A stretch of 37,329 bases of DNA from an uncultured Bacteroidales bacterium (GTDB lineage: Bacteria > Bacteroidota > Bacteroidia > Bacteroidales > UBA932), in the NCBI GenBank assembly GCA_947303465.1, contig CAMYYI010000022.1:1-37329 (forward strand), read 5' to 3'. Shown here piece after piece: positions 24,393-32,189 of the stretch. Positions within the stretch are counted from its first letter, which is position 1, and every line of letters starts with the position of its first letter. The notes below the pieces were generated by a model. That model was given only the letters and a program-made list of their open reading frames with translations. It did no database searches and had not been told where the DNA came from. The position numbers were made by a program, and so were the translations under genes.

Positions 24393-25424
24393 ATGAAAAG
24401 AATATTGTTTGTTGCCGTTATGGCTTTAGTTTTAACAGGCTGCTGCCCGAAGAAGGCCGAAGTCGCTCCTCTGAAGGTGGTCGGCACTCAGCTCACTGCA
24501 GACGGTAATCCGGTGGCTTTCAGGGGCATCAGCTTCGGATGGCATAACATCTGGCCCCGTTTCTACAATAAGGCGGCGGTTAAGCAGCTCCATGAAGACA
24601 CGGGATGCATGATATTCCGTGCCGCGATAGGTGCCGACGATCATGCCCTGGCAGACAATCCCGGCATCCCCAGCGGATACATGGGAGAGCCCGGGTGGGC
24701 GCTCGAGAAATTGTATGAAGTTGTAGACGGCGCGATAGAGAACGGTTGCTATGTAATCGTGGACTGGCACTCGCACGTGCTGCATCTGGATGCGGCAAAA
24801 GAGTTTTTCGCTGCGGTGGCCACCAAGTACAAGGGCGTTCCGAACGTGATTTATGAGCTGTTCAACGAGCCGGTATGCTTCTCATTCGAGGAGTGGCGCG
24901 AGAATCCTTACGAAGACCTCGGCAATCCCGAAGCCATGATGGCATACTGGCAGGAGCTGAAGTCGTACGCTTCCGAGCTGATTAAAATAATTACCGATAT
25001 CGACCCTTCTGAGCCGCTGATCCTCATGGGTTGCCCGAGCTGGGACCAGAGGGTAGACCTTCCTGCCGCATCGCCCATAGAGGGCTATTCAAACCTTATG
25101 TACACAATGCATTTCTATGCTGCCACCCACAAGCACCTGCGCGAGGCCTGCGACGCTGCCTTGGCGGCAGGTATCCCCATCTTCGTCTCCGAATGTGCGG
25201 CCTGCGAGGCTACCGGCGACGGCCCCATGGACCTGGAAGAATGGCAGAGGTATAGCGACTGGGCCGACGCAAACGGCATCACCCTGATGACATGGAGTAT
25301 CTCCGACAAGGTGGAAACATGTTCAATGCTCACGAAGGAAGCTTCGTCCGAAGGTCCCTGGAACGATGACGTAATCAAGCCCTGGGGCAAGATAGTTAAA
25401 GACTGGATATTAGAGAAACAATGA
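24393..25424 (+). CDS. GH5 (GH5_2-like) endoglucanase lipoprotein, likely periplasmic
   Basis: GH5 barrel enzyme of 343 residues. Its lipobox LTGC is followed by CPKKAEVAP, basic rather than acidic, which suggests periplasmic location. The motifs fit the cellulase-type subfamily GH5_2: [45 protein letters not shown] with acid/base Glu159, [16 protein letters not shown] with nucleophile Glu267, and LMTWSISDK. It probably cleaves beta-1,4-glucosyl bonds in imported (gluco)mannan or other glucan oligosaccharides and so makes cellobiose for the GH94 enzyme encoded next. The two genes overlap by ATGA, which supports a shared function. Confidence 0.9.
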   Translation: MKRILFVAVMALVLTGCCPKKAEVAPLKVVGTQLTADGNPVAFRGISFGWHNIWPRFYNKAAVKQLHEDTGCMIFRAAIGADDHALADNPGIPSGYMGEPGWALEKLYEVVDGAIENGCYVIVDWHSHVLHLDAAKEFFAAVATKYKGVPNVIYELFNEPVCFSFEEWRENPYEDLGNPEAMMAYWQELKSYASELIKIITDIDPSEPLILMGCPSWDQRVDLPAASPIEGYSNLMYTMHFYAATHKHLREACDAALAAGIPIFVSECAACEATGDGPMDLEEWQRYSDWADANGITLMTWSISDKVETCSMLTKEASSEGPWNDDVIKPWGKIVKDWILEKQ

Positions 25425-27841
25425 AAGAATACGGTCATTTCGATGACGCGTCGCGGGAGTTTGTGATTACCGATCCTGCGACTCCGTGGCCCTGGATCAA
25501 TTATCTGGGCTCCGAGGATTTCTTTTCCCTCATTTCGAATACCGCCGGCGGTTACTGCTTCTGCAAGGATGCCAAATTCCGCAGGATACTGCGCTACCGG
25601 TACAACGGCGTGCCCATGGACAGCGGCGGACGTTACTACTACATCCGTGAGGGAGAAAATATATGGAATCCCGGCTGGAAGCCGTGCAAGACCAAACTCG
25701 ACAGCTACGAGTGCCGCCACGGAATGGGCTATTCCCGCTTCTCCGGCGTCAAGAACGGCCTGCGTGCCGAGTTGCTGGTGTTCGTGCCGAGGGGCAGCAG
25801 GTGCGAAGTGCACAGCCTCCGCCTGACCAACGAGACTTCGGCGCCCAAGCGCGTGCAGCTCTGGTCCTTCGTGGAGTGGTGCCTATGGAACGGCTCATCC
25901 GATATGGAGAACTTCCAGCGCAACCTGTCTACCGGCGAGGTGGAGATAGAGGGCAGCGTCATCTATCACAAGACAGAATACCGCGAGCGCCGCAATCACT
26001 ACGCCTTCTTCGGCACCGGCCGCCCCATGGACGGTTTCGATACCGACAGGGAGAGCTTCCTGGGCATGTACAACGGCTTCGATGCCCCTCAGCAGGTGCT
26101 TGCCGGCACCAGCGGCAATTCCGTTGCCCATGGCTGGAGCCCGGTGGCGTCGCATCGCTTCGACCTGGAGCTGGCTCCGGGAGCTACCGAAGAGATTGAC
26201 TTCGTGCTGGGATACGTGGAGAACGAGCCGGACAGGAAGTGGATTCCGGGTCAAGCCCGGAATGAGGGGAAGTCGGCTGTCATCAACAAGGAAAAGGCGT
26301 ACGAAATGCTGCAGGCTTTCGACTCCCCGGCCAAGGTTGAGGCGGCATTCAGGCAGCTGAGGGCCTTCTGGGACGATCTCCTGGGACGATTCTCCCTGAA
26401 CTCGGACGTTCCGGAGCTGGACCGCATGGTCAATATTTGGAACCAGTATCAATGCATGATAACCTTTTTCTTCAGCCGCAGCGCCAGCTACTTCGAGAGC
26501 GGCATAGGCAGGGGAATGGGCTTCCGCGACTCCGCACAGGACCTTGCGGGCATAGTGCATATGATTCCTGACCGCGCGCGCCAGCGCATCATCGATATTG
26601 CGTCCACCCAGTTCCCGGATGGCAGCTGCTATCACCAGTACCAGCCGCTTACCCGCAGGGGCAACCACGACATAGGTACAGGCTTCGGAGACGATCCACT
26701 GTGGCTGGTGTTCGGAACGGTGACGTACATAAAGGAAACGGGCGACTTCGGCATACTGCAGGAGCAGGTGCCCTTCGACAATCAGCCCGGCAGCGAGAAA
26801 ACCCTCCTGGAGCATCTTTATATAGGATTCAACCATGTAGCGGAGAATCTGGGTCCGCACGGCCTCCCTCTGATCGGGCGTGCCGACTGGAACGACTGCC
26901 TTAACCTTAACTGCTTCTCTTCCAATCCCGACGAGTCTTTCCAGACCACCCAGAACAAATCCGAGGGCAGCAAGGCGGAGTCGCTTATGATTGCCGGTCT
27001 GATGGTGGCCTATGGCCGCGAGCTGTATAATCTGATGTTACGTCCTGAAGCCAAGGCTCCGAAGGGCCTGGCGCAGAAGGTGCAGGAGGCTACCGAAGCC
27101 ATGGAAGCAGCTGTGCTTGAACATGGCTGGGACGGTGAATGGTACCTGCGTGCCTACGATTTCTACGGACGCAAGATCGGGTCTTCCGAGAATGAGGAAG
27201 GCAAGGTTTTCATAGAGAGCCAGGGCTGGTGTGCCATGGCGCGTATCGGCGCCGACAAGGGTCTTTGCGCCAAGGCGCTGGATGCAGTCAAGCGTTATCT
27301 GGAATGCGATTACGGCCTGGTACTCAACAATCCCGCATTCTCCTCTTATATTCCGGATTACGGCGAGATAAGCACCTATCCCGAGGGATACAAGGAGAAC
27401 GCCGGCATATTCTGCCACAACAACCCATGGGTCATTATCGCCGAGGCCATGGAAGGCCGCGCAGACGATGCCTGGAGGCATTATTGCAAGATTTCTCCCG
27501 CCTTTACCCGCGACCAGAAGCTGCGCAAGGTGGAGCCTTACGTGTATTGCCAGATGGTGGCAGGCAAGGATGCCGCAGTCCCCGGCGAGGGCAAGAACAG
27601 CTGGCTCACCGGTACCGCCGCCTGGAACTGGAAAGCGGTCTCGGAATTCATCCTGGGTATAAAGCCGGACTATGACGGCCTGGTGATAGAGCCGTCGATA
27701 CCTCTGGAGCACGGCAGCTATAAAGTGCACCGCCGCTTCCGCGATGCTGATTATCATTTTATCATCAATTATTCGGGGAAGAATCAGAAAGTTTTCGTAC
27801 CTTACAGCCCCGGTACACATGAATTGACGATAACACTATGA
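25421..27841 (+). CDS. GH94 cellobiose phosphorylase
   Basis: Cytosolic phosphorylase (806 aa, usual length about 800-825) converting cellobiose plus phosphate to glucose 1-phosphate plus glucose. The N-terminus [18 protein letters not shown] and [17 protein letters not shown] are near-identical to known cellobiose phosphorylases. So are [23 protein letters not shown]-like [15 protein letters not shown], and [16 protein letters not shown] with the general acid Asp492. No signal peptide is present. An unusual short insertion at residues 274-285 ([12 protein letters not shown]) is encoded by a palindromic DNA repeat and lies in the linker region between beta-sandwich and barrel, where it may be tolerated. 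ATGA overlaps join it to both neighbours. Confidence 0.95.
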   Translation: MKEYGHFDDASREFVITDPATPWPWINYLGSEDFFSLISNTAGGYCFCKDAKFRRILRYRYNGVPMDSGGRYYYIREGENIWNPGWKPCKTKLDSYECRHGMGYSRFSGVKNGLRAELLVFVPRGSRCEVHSLRLTNETSAPKRVQLWSFVEWCLWNGSSDMENFQRNLSTGEVEIEGSVIYHKTEYRERRNHYAFFGTGRPMDGFDTDRESFLGMYNGFDAPQQVLAGTSGNSVAHGWSPVASHRFDLELAPGATEEIDFVLGYVENEPDRKWIPGQARNEGKSAVINKEKAYEMLQAFDSPAKVEAAFRQLRAFWDDLLGRFSLNSDVPELDRMVNIWNQYQCMITFFFSRSASYFESGIGRGMGFRDSAQDLAGIVHMIPDRARQRIIDIASTQFPDGSCYHQYQPLTRRGNHDIGTGFGDDPLWLVFGTVTYIKETGDFGILQEQVPFDNQPGSEKTLLEHLYIGFNHVAENLGPHGLPLIGRADWNDCLNLNCFSSNPDESFQTTQNKSEGSKAESLMIAGLMVAYGRELYNLMLRPEAKAPKGLAQKVQEATEAMEAAVLEHGWDGEWYLRAYDFYGRKIGSSENEEGKVFIESQGWCAMARIGADKGLCAKALDAVKRYLECDYGLVLNNPAFSSYIPDYGEISTYPEGYKENAGIFCHNNPWVIIAEAMEGRADDAWRHYCKISPAFTRDQKLRKVEPYVYCQMVAGKDAAVPGEGKNSWLTGTAAWNWKAVSEFILGIKPDYDGLVIEPSIPLEHGSYKVHRRFRDADYHFIINYSGKNQKVFVPYSPGTHELTITL
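26243..26263 (+). repeat. Palindromic repeat inserted in frame within the GH94 gene
   Basis: ATTCCGGG (26243-26250) and CCCGGAAT (26256-26263) flank TCAAG, forming an 8-bp stem. The sequence is of the ATTCCGGGTCAAGCCCGGAAT type that is scattered between genes in many bacterial genomes. Here it sits inside a coding region and reads as IPGQARNE. Only one copy is present in the window. Confidence 0.7.
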
Positions 27842-29967
27842 CAGCACTGATCTCCATCCTCGCAGGTCTTGTAGCCCTGCATACGGCAAACACTACAATG
27901 GTATTCGATGCGCAGCAGGGCAGGGAACTGCAGACTGTTTATTACGGCGCACGTCTCTCTGAAGCGGAGGTCTGCATGGCCGACGCTTATGCCCGGGTGC
28001 GCACATACCCCTGCTATGGCATCATCGGCCTGGAGGAAGCCGCTTTCTCGGCCATTCAGGCAGACGGCAACAGGACAGTGGAACTCGCTATCCGGAGCGT
28101 GTCGCTGACGCCTTGGGAGGGCGGGCAGCTGCTGGAAGTCCTTTGCCACGATACAGTCTATCCCCTCGGAGTCAAGATATGCTTCAAGAGCTTCGAGGCC
28201 CAGGATATGATCGAGACCTGGACGGAGACTGTCAACGAGGGCAAGAAGCCGCTCACGCTGACCAGGTTCGATTCCGGCCACCTGCCGATCCGTGTAGATG
28301 ACGTATGGATATCTACCCTCTACGGCTCATGGGCCAACGAGGCAAGGGTGAATACTGAGCCCCTGACCCGCGGCTGGAAGGTCATCAAAAATATTGACGG
28401 GGCACGCAATTCCCAGCTCAGCCATGCGGAGGTGATGATATCGCTCGACGGCAAGCCCAGGGAAGACAGCGGCCGCATCATCGGCGCCGCACTCTGCTGG
28501 GGAGGCAACTACGAGCTGCGTTTCCAGACCAACGAGACCAACTATCACCATTTCTTTGCCGGAATCCTTCCGGAGCACGACAACGTCAGCCTGGCCAGGG
28601 GGCAGAGCTTCGCCACACCTCACCTCGCGCTTACCTTCAGCTCTGAGGGTCTGAGCGGAGCGAGCCGCAACTTCCACAGCTGGGGCCGCAAATACCGTCT
28701 GCAGCATGGTGACCGCGAGCGGGACATCCTGCTGAACAGCTGGGAAGGGGTTTACTTCGACGTAAACGAGGCCGGAATGGTGCGGATGATGGACGATATC
28801 GCTTCCATGGGCGGAGAACTCTTTGTGATGGACGACGGCTGGTTCGGCGGCAAATACCCCCGCAACAACGACCACAGTTCGCTGGGCGACTGGATGGTGG
28901 ATACCCGTAAGCTCCCGGGAGGTGTGGCCCCGCTGGTAAAGGCCGCAGATGAGCGTGGAATAAAGTTCGGCATCTGGATAGAGCCGGAGATGACAAACAC
29001 GGTGAGCGAGCTTTACGAGGCCCATCCCGACTGGATAATCAAGAGCGACAAGCGCCCCATAATCCAGGGTCGCGGCGGCACCCAGGTGGTGCTCGACATG
29101 TCCAGGAAAGAGGTGCAGGATTATGCCTACAGCATTGTGGAGGGCATCATGAAGGACAACCCCGGCATCAAGTATATAAAGTGGGACTCCAATGCCAACA
29201 TAGCTATGGACGGCGTTTCCAATATTGCCTACTGGCAGGGATTTGCTGCAGTCTGCGACCGCGTACGCGCCTCATGGCCCGACCTGATTATCCAGGACTG
29301 CGCTTCCGGAGGCGGCCGTGCCAACTGGGGCGTACTGCCCTGGTTCGACGAGTTCTGGACCTCCGACAATACGGACGCCCTTCAGCGTATCTTCATGCAG
29401 TGGGGTACTTCCTACTTCTTCCCGGCCATGGCCATGGCCTGCCATATCAGCGCCACCCCCAACCATACGGTGTTCCGCACAACCTCTCTCAAATACCGCA
29501 TAGACGTGGCCATGAGCGGCCGCCTGGGTATGGAGATCCAGCCCGCCAACATGACGGCGGAGGAGAAGGAAATGTGCCGCAAGGCTATAGCCGAGTACAA
29601 GAAAATACGTCCCATAGTGCAGTTTGGCGATATCCACAGGCTGGTTTCTCCTTACGACGACAAGGGTTACGCTTCGCTTATGTACACCTCGCCAGGGCGC
29701 GACAAGGCCGTGGCTTACTGGTGGAAAATCCGCAATTTCTATGACGAGCACCTGCCGCGTCTTCGTTGCAGCGGGCTCGATCCCGATAAGCAATACCGTG
29801 TAACTGAACTCAACCGTGTGGACCTGCAGCCCCTGGCTTATGAGGGCAAGGTATTCAGCGGCCGTTTCCTTATGGAGAGCGGCCTGGAGATTCCCTTAAC
29901 CAACGAGGTGGAGCATTCCCAGAAGACCGACTGGTCGAGTAGGGTTATTCTGCTGGAAGCTCTATAG
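27838..29967 (+). CDS. GH36 alpha-galactosidase
   Basis: Alpha-galactosidase (709 aa, usual length for GH36 subgroup I) removing alpha-1,6-galactose side chains from galactomannan or galactoglucomannan oligosaccharides. The N-terminal beta-sandwich opens with [20 protein letters not shown]. The barrel shows [30 protein letters not shown], nucleophile Asp450 in [19 protein letters not shown], and acid/base Asp510 in TSDNTDA. The first 11 residues ([11 protein letters not shown]) are hydrophobic but carry no positive charge, and an in-frame stop just upstream rules out a longer start, so secretion is doubtful. The start overlaps the GH94 stop by ATGA. Its 3' end overlaps the convergent GH2 gene by 23 nt. 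Confidence 0.93.
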   Translation: MTALISILAGLVALHTANTTMVFDAQQGRELQTVYYGARLSEAEVCMADAYARVRTYPCYGIIGLEEAAFSAIQADGNRTVELAIRSVSLTPWEGGQLLEVLCHDTVYPLGVKICFKSFEAQDMIETWTETVNEGKKPLTLTRFDSGHLPIRVDDVWISTLYGSWANEARVNTEPLTRGWKVIKNIDGARNSQLSHAEVMISLDGKPREDSGRIIGAALCWGGNYELRFQTNETNYHHFFAGILPEHDNVSLARGQSFATPHLALTFSSEGLSGASRNFHSWGRKYRLQHGDRERDILLNSWEGVYFDVNEAGMVRMMDDIASMGGELFVMDDGWFGGKYPRNNDHSSLGDWMVDTRKLPGGVAPLVKAADERGIKFGIWIEPEMTNTVSELYEAHPDWIIKSDKRPIIQGRGGTQVVLDMSRKEVQDYAYSIVEGIMKDNPGIKYIKWDSNANIAMDGVSNIAYWQGFAAVCDRVRASWPDLIIQDCASGGGRANWGVLPWFDEFWTSDNTDALQRIFMQWGTSYFFPAMAMACHISATPNHTVFRTTSLKYRIDVAMSGRLGMEIQPANMTAEEKEMCRKAIAEYKKIRPIVQFGDIHRLVSPYDDKGYASLMYTSPGRDKAVAYWWKIRNFYDEHLPRLRCSGLDPDKQYRVTELNRVDLQPLAYEGKVFSGRFLMESGLEIPLTNEVEHSQKTDWSSRVILLEAL

Positions 29968-32140
29968 GCTGAAGGCCGGTGATATTTACCGTCGCCGGGC
30001 CGGAGGCGTTTTCGACGGATCGGATGATGAGCTGGCAGCGTCCGCCGAAAGGCCGGACGGTATCTACGTTGCGTTCTTTCTCCTTGAAGCCGGGATTGCC
30101 GTTGCCCCAGCCGAGCAGTTTGGCGTTTCTCACGCTTACGTTCAGCATTTCTTCGGGCGACTCAATGTCAATCACAACGATATCCTGACCGTCAGGCTTA
30201 AGCCATCCTTTGGAGAGGTTTGCACGCGTTTCTGATGGCAAAGCGGGCCATGTGTCGGTAGCAACAAGCTTCCTGCCGCGGAATCCCTTGGCGCTGAACT
30301 GCCCGGCGGCACCCACATTCCATTCCAGGTGTCCGTCCACAGGCATCTGCTTCTTGCCCAGCGAGCGGCCGTTGGCATACAGGGTCACGCTTTCGCAGTT
30401 GGAGTAAACCCACACCTTGCCCTCGCAGGGGCCGCAGATATGCAGCACGGGATCGTCGTTCCATGCAGCCTTGAGGTAGTAGGCCTCGTCTTTGGGGTAG
30501 CAGCAGTAGTCGAGTATGCCGAACTGGGAGCCTGTGGCGGGCCACTTCATGGGGTTGGGCTCGCCACGGTAGTCCTGCCCTGTCCAGTAGAAGAGGCCGG
30601 CAGCCCAGGGACGCTCCTTGTAGAACTTCCATCCGTGCTCGATTACATTTATGCGGCAGAGCGTGTCCAGCCTGTTGAGGGGGCGCATCCAGCCCTCCTC
30701 GGGCACGGTGTCGTACTTGCCGCGGGTGCCGGCTCCGGAGGTCTCTTCCGTGCCTACCGCCGCCTTGCGGGGGTAGGCTTCGTGGAAACCTTCTATGTTA
30801 TTCTGGACTACGTAATTGTAGCCGGGGACGTCCATCACCGGCGGTATCTCCCAGCCGCTGCAGTTGCCATAGGTGACGGGCCTGGTCGGGTCCAGCTTAT
30901 GCACCTCCGCCTGCATGCGGCATGCGACCGCAGGGCCCACTTTGGAGTACTCCAGGCCCCATTCTTCGTTGCCCACGCTCCAGAGTATGATGCAGGGGTG
31001 GTTGACGTCGCGCTGAATCATGTTGCGCAGCACGTCCAGCTGCTCCCCGTTCGCTCCGAACTGGCGGCATTCATCTATCACCAGGATGCCCAGCTCGTCG
31101 CAGAGGTCCAGCATGGCGGGGGAGGCGGGGTTGTGCGAGCAGCGTACGGCATTGAATCCGTATTCCTTCAGCTGTAGCAGACGGTAGCGCCAGAGTTCGT
31201 CCGGCACGCCTACACCCACTCCTGCGTGATCCAGATGCATGTTGCATCCTTTCAGCTTGTACGGCTCGCCGTTGAGCAGAAAGCCGCGTCCGCCGTCGAA
31301 GGCTATGTCGCGAAGGCCGAAGCGGCAGCTGTAGTCGGCTGAAGGTACGCCGTTGTACAGGAGGGTGATTTCAGCGGTGTACAGGTAGGGGTCGGCAGGG
31401 GACCACTTGTGCGAAGGGGCGGCCACGGGGGAGCCGTCGGCATCAAGTATACGTACGCTGGAGCTTACTTTCGACGGGTCGAGCTCCTCGCTTGCCAGCA
31501 CCGTGCGGAACTCCGGACGGCCGTCGCATATCCTAAGGGACCACGGCTCCATGGCTACGGGCCCCGCCTTGTGCAGCCAGACGTTGCGGTAGATTCCCGC
31601 GCCTTCATAGTACCAGCCTTCCTCTACCGAAGCGTCGCAGCGGACGGTGATTACGTTGTCTCCGCCATAGCTCAGGTAGGGGCTAAGGTCATATACATAA
31701 GACATATAGCCGCTGCGTCCGCACCCCAGCAGGTAGCCGTTGCAGTAAACCTGGCTATCGCGGTAAATGCCCTGGAACTCTATCCAAATCTGCTTGCCTT
31801 CATCTTCTGCCGGCACGTAGACGTGCTTGCGGTACCAACCCACGGAATTGCCTGGATACTTCCACCCTATGCATTTATAGCCGTGTGAGTGGCTTGCCTC
31901 CGCGCTGAACGGCAGGTCCACCGCCCAGTCGTGGGGCAGGTTGACTGTCTGCCAGGCGCTGTCGTCGAAGGCCGGATTCACAGGAGAAACGCAATTGTCC
32001 ATCAGCCCCGATTTGGCAACGGGAGTGAAATATTCCGTGAAATGGCGAAAGTCCAGTTCCGGGGAAGCTGCATTTCCGGGAGCAAACGACCATCCGTTGT
32101 TGAGAAGTATGGCGGAAAGCAAATAGATAAGAGTTCTCAT
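29945..32140 (-). CDS. GH2 beta-galactosidase-like enzyme
   Basis: GH2 enzyme of 731 residues with a cleavable-type signal peptide (MRTLIYLLSAILLNNGWSFA), so periplasmic. Order of domains: sugar-binding jelly roll (about 40-190, NLPHDWAVDLPF, GVGWYRK-like NSVGWYRKHV, DSQVYCNGYLLG), an Ig-like domain, then the barrel (from about 275: FLLNGEPYKLKGCNMHLDHAG, NAVRCSHNP, IDECRQFG). Acid/base Glu392 lies in SVGNEEW and the probable nucleophile Glu465 in VGTEETSG. The C-terminal 150 residues resemble DUF4982-type Ig modules. The overall plan fits beta-galactosidases; a beta-mannosidase is less likely because the typical mannosidase motifs are absent. It is transcribed opposite to the main run, away from the GH31 gene. 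Confidence 0.88.
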   Translation of the reverse strand: MRTLIYLLSAILLNNGWSFAPGNAASPELDFRHFTEYFTPVAKSGLMDNCVSPVNPAFDDSAWQTVNLPHDWAVDLPFSAEASHSHGYKCIGWKYPGNSVGWYRKHVYVPAEDEGKQIWIEFQGIYRDSQVYCNGYLLGCGRSGYMSYVYDLSPYLSYGGDNVITVRCDASVEEGWYYEGAGIYRNVWLHKAGPVAMEPWSLRICDGRPEFRTVLASEELDPSKVSSSVRILDADGSPVAAPSHKWSPADPYLYTAEITLLYNGVPSADYSCRFGLRDIAFDGGRGFLLNGEPYKLKGCNMHLDHAGVGVGVPDELWRYRLLQLKEYGFNAVRCSHNPASPAMLDLCDELGILVIDECRQFGANGEQLDVLRNMIQRDVNHPCIILWSVGNEEWGLEYSKVGPAVACRMQAEVHKLDPTRPVTYGNCSGWEIPPVMDVPGYNYVVQNNIEGFHEAYPRKAAVGTEETSGAGTRGKYDTVPEEGWMRPLNRLDTLCRINVIEHGWKFYKERPWAAGLFYWTGQDYRGEPNPMKWPATGSQFGILDYCCYPKDEAYYLKAAWNDDPVLHICGPCEGKVWVYSNCESVTLYANGRSLGKKQMPVDGHLEWNVGAAGQFSAKGFRGRKLVATDTWPALPSETRANLSKGWLKPDGQDIVVIDIESPEEMLNVSVRNAKLLGWGNGNPGFKEKERNVDTVRPFGGRCQLIIRSVENASGPATVNITGLQPIELPAE

Positions 32141-32164
32141 AGACGCAAGATAGCATTTTTTTGT

Positions 32165-32172
32165 TAAATTTG
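32165..32172 (+). promoter_or_regulatory. TAnnTTTG -7 box of the GH31 gene
   Basis: TAAATTTG at 32165-32172 matches the Bacteroidetes -7 consensus exactly and ends 17 nt before the GH31 start. It sits in the 49-nt divergent gap to the GH2 gene. No TTG is found at the normal -33 distance. The GH31 gene therefore probably has its own promoter. Confidence 0.55.
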
Positions 32173-32189
32173 TATCATAAGCGACTAGT

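Noticed and set aside
30329..31177. 282-residue plus-strand frame opposite the GH2 gene
   Set aside because: GH2 motifs and active-site residues cover this region on the minus strand.
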